In this document: positions 6,311 to 8,598 of the stretch, piece after piece
How the letters are laid out: the number at the start of each line of letters is the position of its first letter
Numbering within the stretch: position 1 is the first letter of the stretch
Assembly (NCBI GenBank): GCA_002401215.1
Contig: NVSL01000002.1
Span: 16,648-25,245, forward strand
Source of the DNA: Flavobacteriaceae bacterium
GTDB taxonomy: Bacteria; Bacteroidota; Bacteroidia; Flavobacteriales; Flavobacteriaceae
DNA length: 8,598 nt
Direction of reading: 5' to 3'
Position numbers and translations under genes: made by a program
Notes under the pieces: generated by a model
The model's database searches: none
Told to the model about the DNA's origin: nothing
What the model saw: only the letters and a program-made list of their open reading frames with translations

Positions 6311-7336
6311 ATGAAAAAACTTACCTTATTACTTGTTGTAATTATTATTGCATCTTGTGCAAATGAACCGAAGGATTATGTAACCTTATCAGGAAAAATT
6401 ACTGACAAAAGCAGTGACTCTATCGTTGTTAGAACTAGAACTTTCTCTAGAACTATTGCCGTAAATGAAGACGGGACGTTTAGCGATACTCTAAAAGTTG
6501 AAGCAGGTGTTTACAATTTCTTCGACGGAAACGAATCTACAAACATCTTCTTAAAAAATGGATTCGAATTAAATATTACCGTAGATACAAAGGAGTTCGA
6601 TGAGTCGATTGCCTTTACAGGAATTGGATCTGAAAGCAATAGTTTTTTAGCAAAAAAAGCCTTAGTATCTGAAAAATTATTAGACCAAGATTTTGACACT
6701 TTTGACAAAGTTCAATTAAACGCTGCTCTTGATAATGCTAAAGTTGAATTGACTGCTTTTGTAAATGATAACAAAACAGGTGTTGACTCAACAGTAGTAG
6801 CAAACTCGATGAATGAAATTGAGCCAATGCTAAATTCTTATAAAAAATATTTTGAAGGAAATATTGATTTAAAAGCAAAGTATTTTGGAAAACCATCTCC
6901 TACATTCGAAAATTATATGAACATTGATGGAAGCGAAACTTCATTATCAGATTTAAAAGGAAAATATGTATATGTTGATGTTTGGGCAACTTGGTGTGGA
7001 CCTTGTAAAGCTGAGATTCCTTCACTTAAAAAAGTAGAAGCTGCGTATCACGGTAAAAATATTGCTTTTGTAAGCATGTCTATCGATGATGAAAGGAGCC
7101 ATGGTTCAATGGAAAAAGCTGAGGAACTTTGGAGAGCAATGGTTGCTGATAAAGATTTAAAAGGTATCCAAATTTTTGCACCAAAAGGATGGCAATCAGA
7201 ATTTGTTACTGGTTTTGGAATTAGAGGAATTCCTCGTTTCATCTTAATTGGTCCTGACGGAAATGTTATTGACGCAAGTGCTCCTAGACCTTCTAGCGAA
7301 TCGTTAATTAAATTATTTGACGCACATAATATTTAA
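6311..7336 (+). CDS. TlpA-like thioredoxin-fold lipoprotein, copy 1
   Basis: This is a 341-residue envelope thiol-disulfide protein. It has a lipoprotein signal (MKK, hydrophobic 4-13, IASC with Cys16), an N-terminal beta domain of the DUF4369 kind (about 22-105: LSGKI, IAVNEDGTF, FLKNGFEL), a helical middle (about 108-190), and a C-terminal TlpA/AhpC-TSA-type thioredoxin domain (about 193-341). The redox motif is WCGPC (Cys229, Cys232) in VDVWATWCGPCK, with the cis-proline Pro308 in GIRGIPRFILI. Such proteins reduce or exchange disulfides of exported proteins, for example in cytochrome c or outer-membrane protein maturation; the partner here is unknown. The next gene, a related copy, starts 16 bp after the stop, so the two form one transcription unit. 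Compared with copy 2 it has a longer loop after the redox helix (DDERSHGSMEKAEELWRAM). Confidence 0.93.
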   Translation: MKKLTLLLVVIIIASCANEPKDYVTLSGKITDKSSDSIVVRTRTFSRTIAVNEDGTFSDTLKVEAGVYNFFDGNESTNIFLKNGFELNITVDTKEFDESIAFTGIGSESNSFLAKKALVSEKLLDQDFDTFDKVQLNAALDNAKVELTAFVNDNKTGVDSTVVANSMNEIEPMLNSYKKYFEGNIDLKAKYFGKPSPTFENYMNIDGSETSLSDLKGKYVYVDVWATWCGPCKAEIPSLKKVEAAYHGKNIAFVSMSIDDERSHGSMEKAEELWRAMVADKDLKGIQIFAPKGWQSEFVTGFGIRGIPRFILIGPDGNVIDASAPRPSSESLIKLFDAHNI

Positions 7337-7352
7337 ATAAATATCCCCTAAA

Positions 7353-8348
7353 ATGAAAAAATTACTCGTATTACTTCTTATCACATCTACATTAATTGGA
7401 TGTAAAGAATCGAAAGAATATTTATCTCTTTCTGGTAAAATCACAAATGCTGATACCAAAGAAATAGAAATTCTCTCTAAAGACTTTATCAAAACAATTG
7501 CTGTAAATGAAGATGGAACTTTTAAAGATACCTTAAAAGTTAAATCCGGAATTTTCACCTTAACCGATGGTCGTAACAAAGCTGTTTTATTTCTTGCCAA
7601 TGGGTATGACTTAGAAATTGATTTGGATGCGCAGGATTTTTCTAGCATCAGTTTTAACGGAAAAGGAAAAGAAAGTAATGAGTATATTTTAGAAAAAATT
7701 GCATTTTCAAAAACCGAATATGCGAATCCTAAAAGTTATTTTACCTTAGACAGAGCTGCATTTGACACGCGTATGTCAGCTTTAAAAAAGATGAATTCCG
7801 AAGTTTCAAAAACGGAAGTAGATACTTTTTTAATTTCTCAAATAGAGAGTGACAACAAGCGTTTTATCGATTATTTAGAAAAAAACTACACGTTAAAATA
7901 TGCTGCTGCAATTAATTTTGCCAAAGGAAAACCATCTCCAAAATTTAATAATTTTGAAAACTATGATGGCTCTACCACTTCTTTAGACGACCTAAAAGGG
8001 AAATTTGTTTACATAGATGTTTGGGCAACTTGGTGTGGTCCATGCAAGCAGCAGATTCCGTATTTAAAGAAAGTTGAAGCTGCGTATCACGGTAAAAATA
8101 TTGAATTTGTAAGTATCTCTACCGACAGAAAAAACAAGTACAATGCTTGGAGAAAAATGATCAAAAACAAAGAAATGGGTGGTATCCAACTTTTTGCTGG
8201 CGATGATTATTCGTTTTCGCAAGCCTATCAAATTAATTCCATTCCACGGTTTATTTTGATTGACCCAGAAGGAAATATTGTAGATGCAAATGCGCCTAGA
8301 CCTTCGGATCCTAACTTAACAAAGTTGTTTGATTCTTTAGGAATATAA
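7353..8348 (+). CDS. TlpA-like thioredoxin-fold lipoprotein, copy 2
   Basis: This 331-residue paralogue of the preceding gene has the same architecture: lipoprotein signal (hydrophobic 4-15, LIGC with Cys17), DUF4369-like beta domain (about 23-105), helical middle (about 108-190) and thioredoxin domain with WCGPC (Cys228, Cys231) and cis-Pro298 in NSIPRFILI. The lysine-rich middle and the loop after the redox helix (STDRKNKYNAWRKM) differ from copy 1, while the signal-proximal LSGKIT, IAVNEDGTF, KGKPSP, the redox helix, VEAAYHGKNI and the APRPS tail are shared. It arose by tandem duplication, and divergence in the substrate-facing loop suggests that the two may serve different clients. It starts 16 bp after copy 1 and is followed 22 bp later by a strong terminator, which makes it the last gene of the operon. 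Confidence 0.93.
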   Translation: MKKLLVLLLITSTLIGCKESKEYLSLSGKITNADTKEIEILSKDFIKTIAVNEDGTFKDTLKVKSGIFTLTDGRNKAVLFLANGYDLEIDLDAQDFSSISFNGKGKESNEYILEKIAFSKTEYANPKSYFTLDRAAFDTRMSALKKMNSEVSKTEVDTFLISQIESDNKRFIDYLEKNYTLKYAAAINFAKGKPSPKFNNFENYDGSTTSLDDLKGKFVYIDVWATWCGPCKQQIPYLKKVEAAYHGKNIEFVSISTDRKNKYNAWRKMIKNKEMGGIQLFAGDDYSFSQAYQINSIPRFILIDPEGNIVDANAPRPSDPNLTKLFDSLGI

Positions 8349-8370
8349 CTTTAGAATATCGGTTAAAAAG

Positions 8371-8417
8371 AAATCACCATCAGAATCTAAATTGATTTTG
8401 ATGGTGATTTTATTTTT
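8371..8417 (+). terminator. Rho-independent terminator after the TlpA pair
   Basis: A 17-bp stem (8371-8387 with 8394-8410, one G-T wobble) with a 6-nt loop is followed by TATTTTTT. It begins 22 bp after the stop codon at 8348. The A-rich left flank means that it might also act on transcripts arriving from accA on the other strand. Confidence 0.88.
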
Positions 8418-8429
8418 TGATAGAACGCT

Positions 8430-8507
8430 GATTGAGCTGATGCTCTATGATTTTTTAACTTCGACTCAATATTTCAGTTGTCAACTGAGACTGCCAACTG
8501 TAGACTG
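8430..8507. repeat. Intergenic repeat cluster between the TlpA operon and accA
   Basis: The stretch holds several short related repeats. ATTGAG (8431-8436) and CTCAAT (8465-8470) are inverted. The TTCGACTCAAT at 8460-8470 is a shortened relative of the core at 1840-1855. CAGTTG-T-CAACTG (8475-8487) is a tight palindrome, and CAACTGAGACTG (8482-8493) is followed by CAACTGTAGACTG (8495-8507) as a near-direct repeat. It probably represents degenerate dispersed intergenic repeats of the kind seen in flavobacteria. No coding potential is evident. Confidence 0.5.
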
Positions 8508-8514
8508 AATAAAT

Positions 8515-8598
8515 CTATTCATTAAAAACGCCCATATTAGCGTATTTATCCATTCGTTTTTCTACAAGTTTTTCTGGACTTAATTTCTTTAAACTATT
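8515..8598 (-). CDS. accA: Acetyl-CoA carboxylase carboxyltransferase subunit alpha, C-terminal end (partial)
   Basis: Only the last 27 codons are inside the window, ending with TAG at 8517-8515 on the minus strand; the gene continues beyond 8598. The tail LSPEKLVEKRMDKYANMGVF followed by NE matches the C-terminus of flavobacterial AccA proteins, in which a conserved R-M-D-K-Y/F-x-x-M-G segment precedes the stop. AccA is the alpha half of the carboxyltransferase that makes malonyl-CoA, the first committed step of fatty-acid synthesis. The gene is convergent with the TlpA operon. The call rests on a short tail, so it is probable rather than certain. Confidence 0.75.
   Translation of the reverse strand, partial: NSLKKLSPEKLVEKRMDKYANMGVFNE

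Noticed and set aside
7313..7648. Minus-strand 111-codon frame across the start of the second TlpA gene
   Set aside because: It overlaps two clearly real genes on the other strand and has no recognisable domain.
1..8598. CRISPR array, insertion sequence, prophage, toxin-antitoxin or defence system
   Set aside because: No regularly spaced repeats, transposase, integrase, phage or small paired toxin genes are visible. All larger genes have housekeeping or envelope assignments.

Overview
This is an AT-rich, low-GC segment of a chromosome from a member of the Flavobacteriia (Bacteroidetes), most likely a marine-type Flavobacteriaceae. The evidence is the family-typical sequence of the DnaN, FabH-like, glutathione peroxidase and TlpA proteins, the absence of clear Shine-Dalgarno sites, and several Bacteroidetes-type -7 promoter elements (TAnnTTTG) close to start codons. 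The genus cannot be resolved from what is visible.

Layout, left to right. A small orphan lipoprotein gene (211-636) precedes dnaN, the DNA polymerase III sliding clamp (712-1829). In this sequence dnaN is split by a -1 frameshift near 1317-1329. A strong hairpin (1872-1904) separates dnaN from a convergent lipoprotein-type glutathione peroxidase gene on the minus strand (1925-2512). Going right from a divergent promoter region is a tight two-gene unit: a Rossmann/DUF2520 protein (2623-3372) and a KdsC-family HAD phosphatase (3376-3903). A separate promoter then drives a KAS III (FabH-like) enzyme (start reassigned to 4083, end 5165), followed after 51 bp by a secreted transglutaminase-like protein (5217-6164). 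Two tandem, related TlpA/DUF4369-like thioredoxin-fold lipoproteins (6311-7336 and 7353-8348) follow and end in a strong terminator (8371-8417). The last bases hold the C-terminal end of accA on the minus strand (8515-8598).

Functionally this is a housekeeping and cell-envelope neighbourhood. It combines a replication clamp, Kdo/sugar phosphatase, fatty-acid synthesis enzymes (KAS III and, convergent, AccA), peroxide defence and envelope thiol-redox lipoproteins. I see no phage, transposon, CRISPR, toxin-antitoxin, defence or secondary-metabolite cluster, and no tRNA or rRNA. I did not find an undescribed system. The observations most worth a second look are the dnaN frameshift, which lies exactly at an in-phase AAAGGGA heptamer, the patchy nucleotide identity of the tandem TlpA genes, a probable leaderless start for the DUF2520 gene, and two small intergenic repeat remnants that share a motif.
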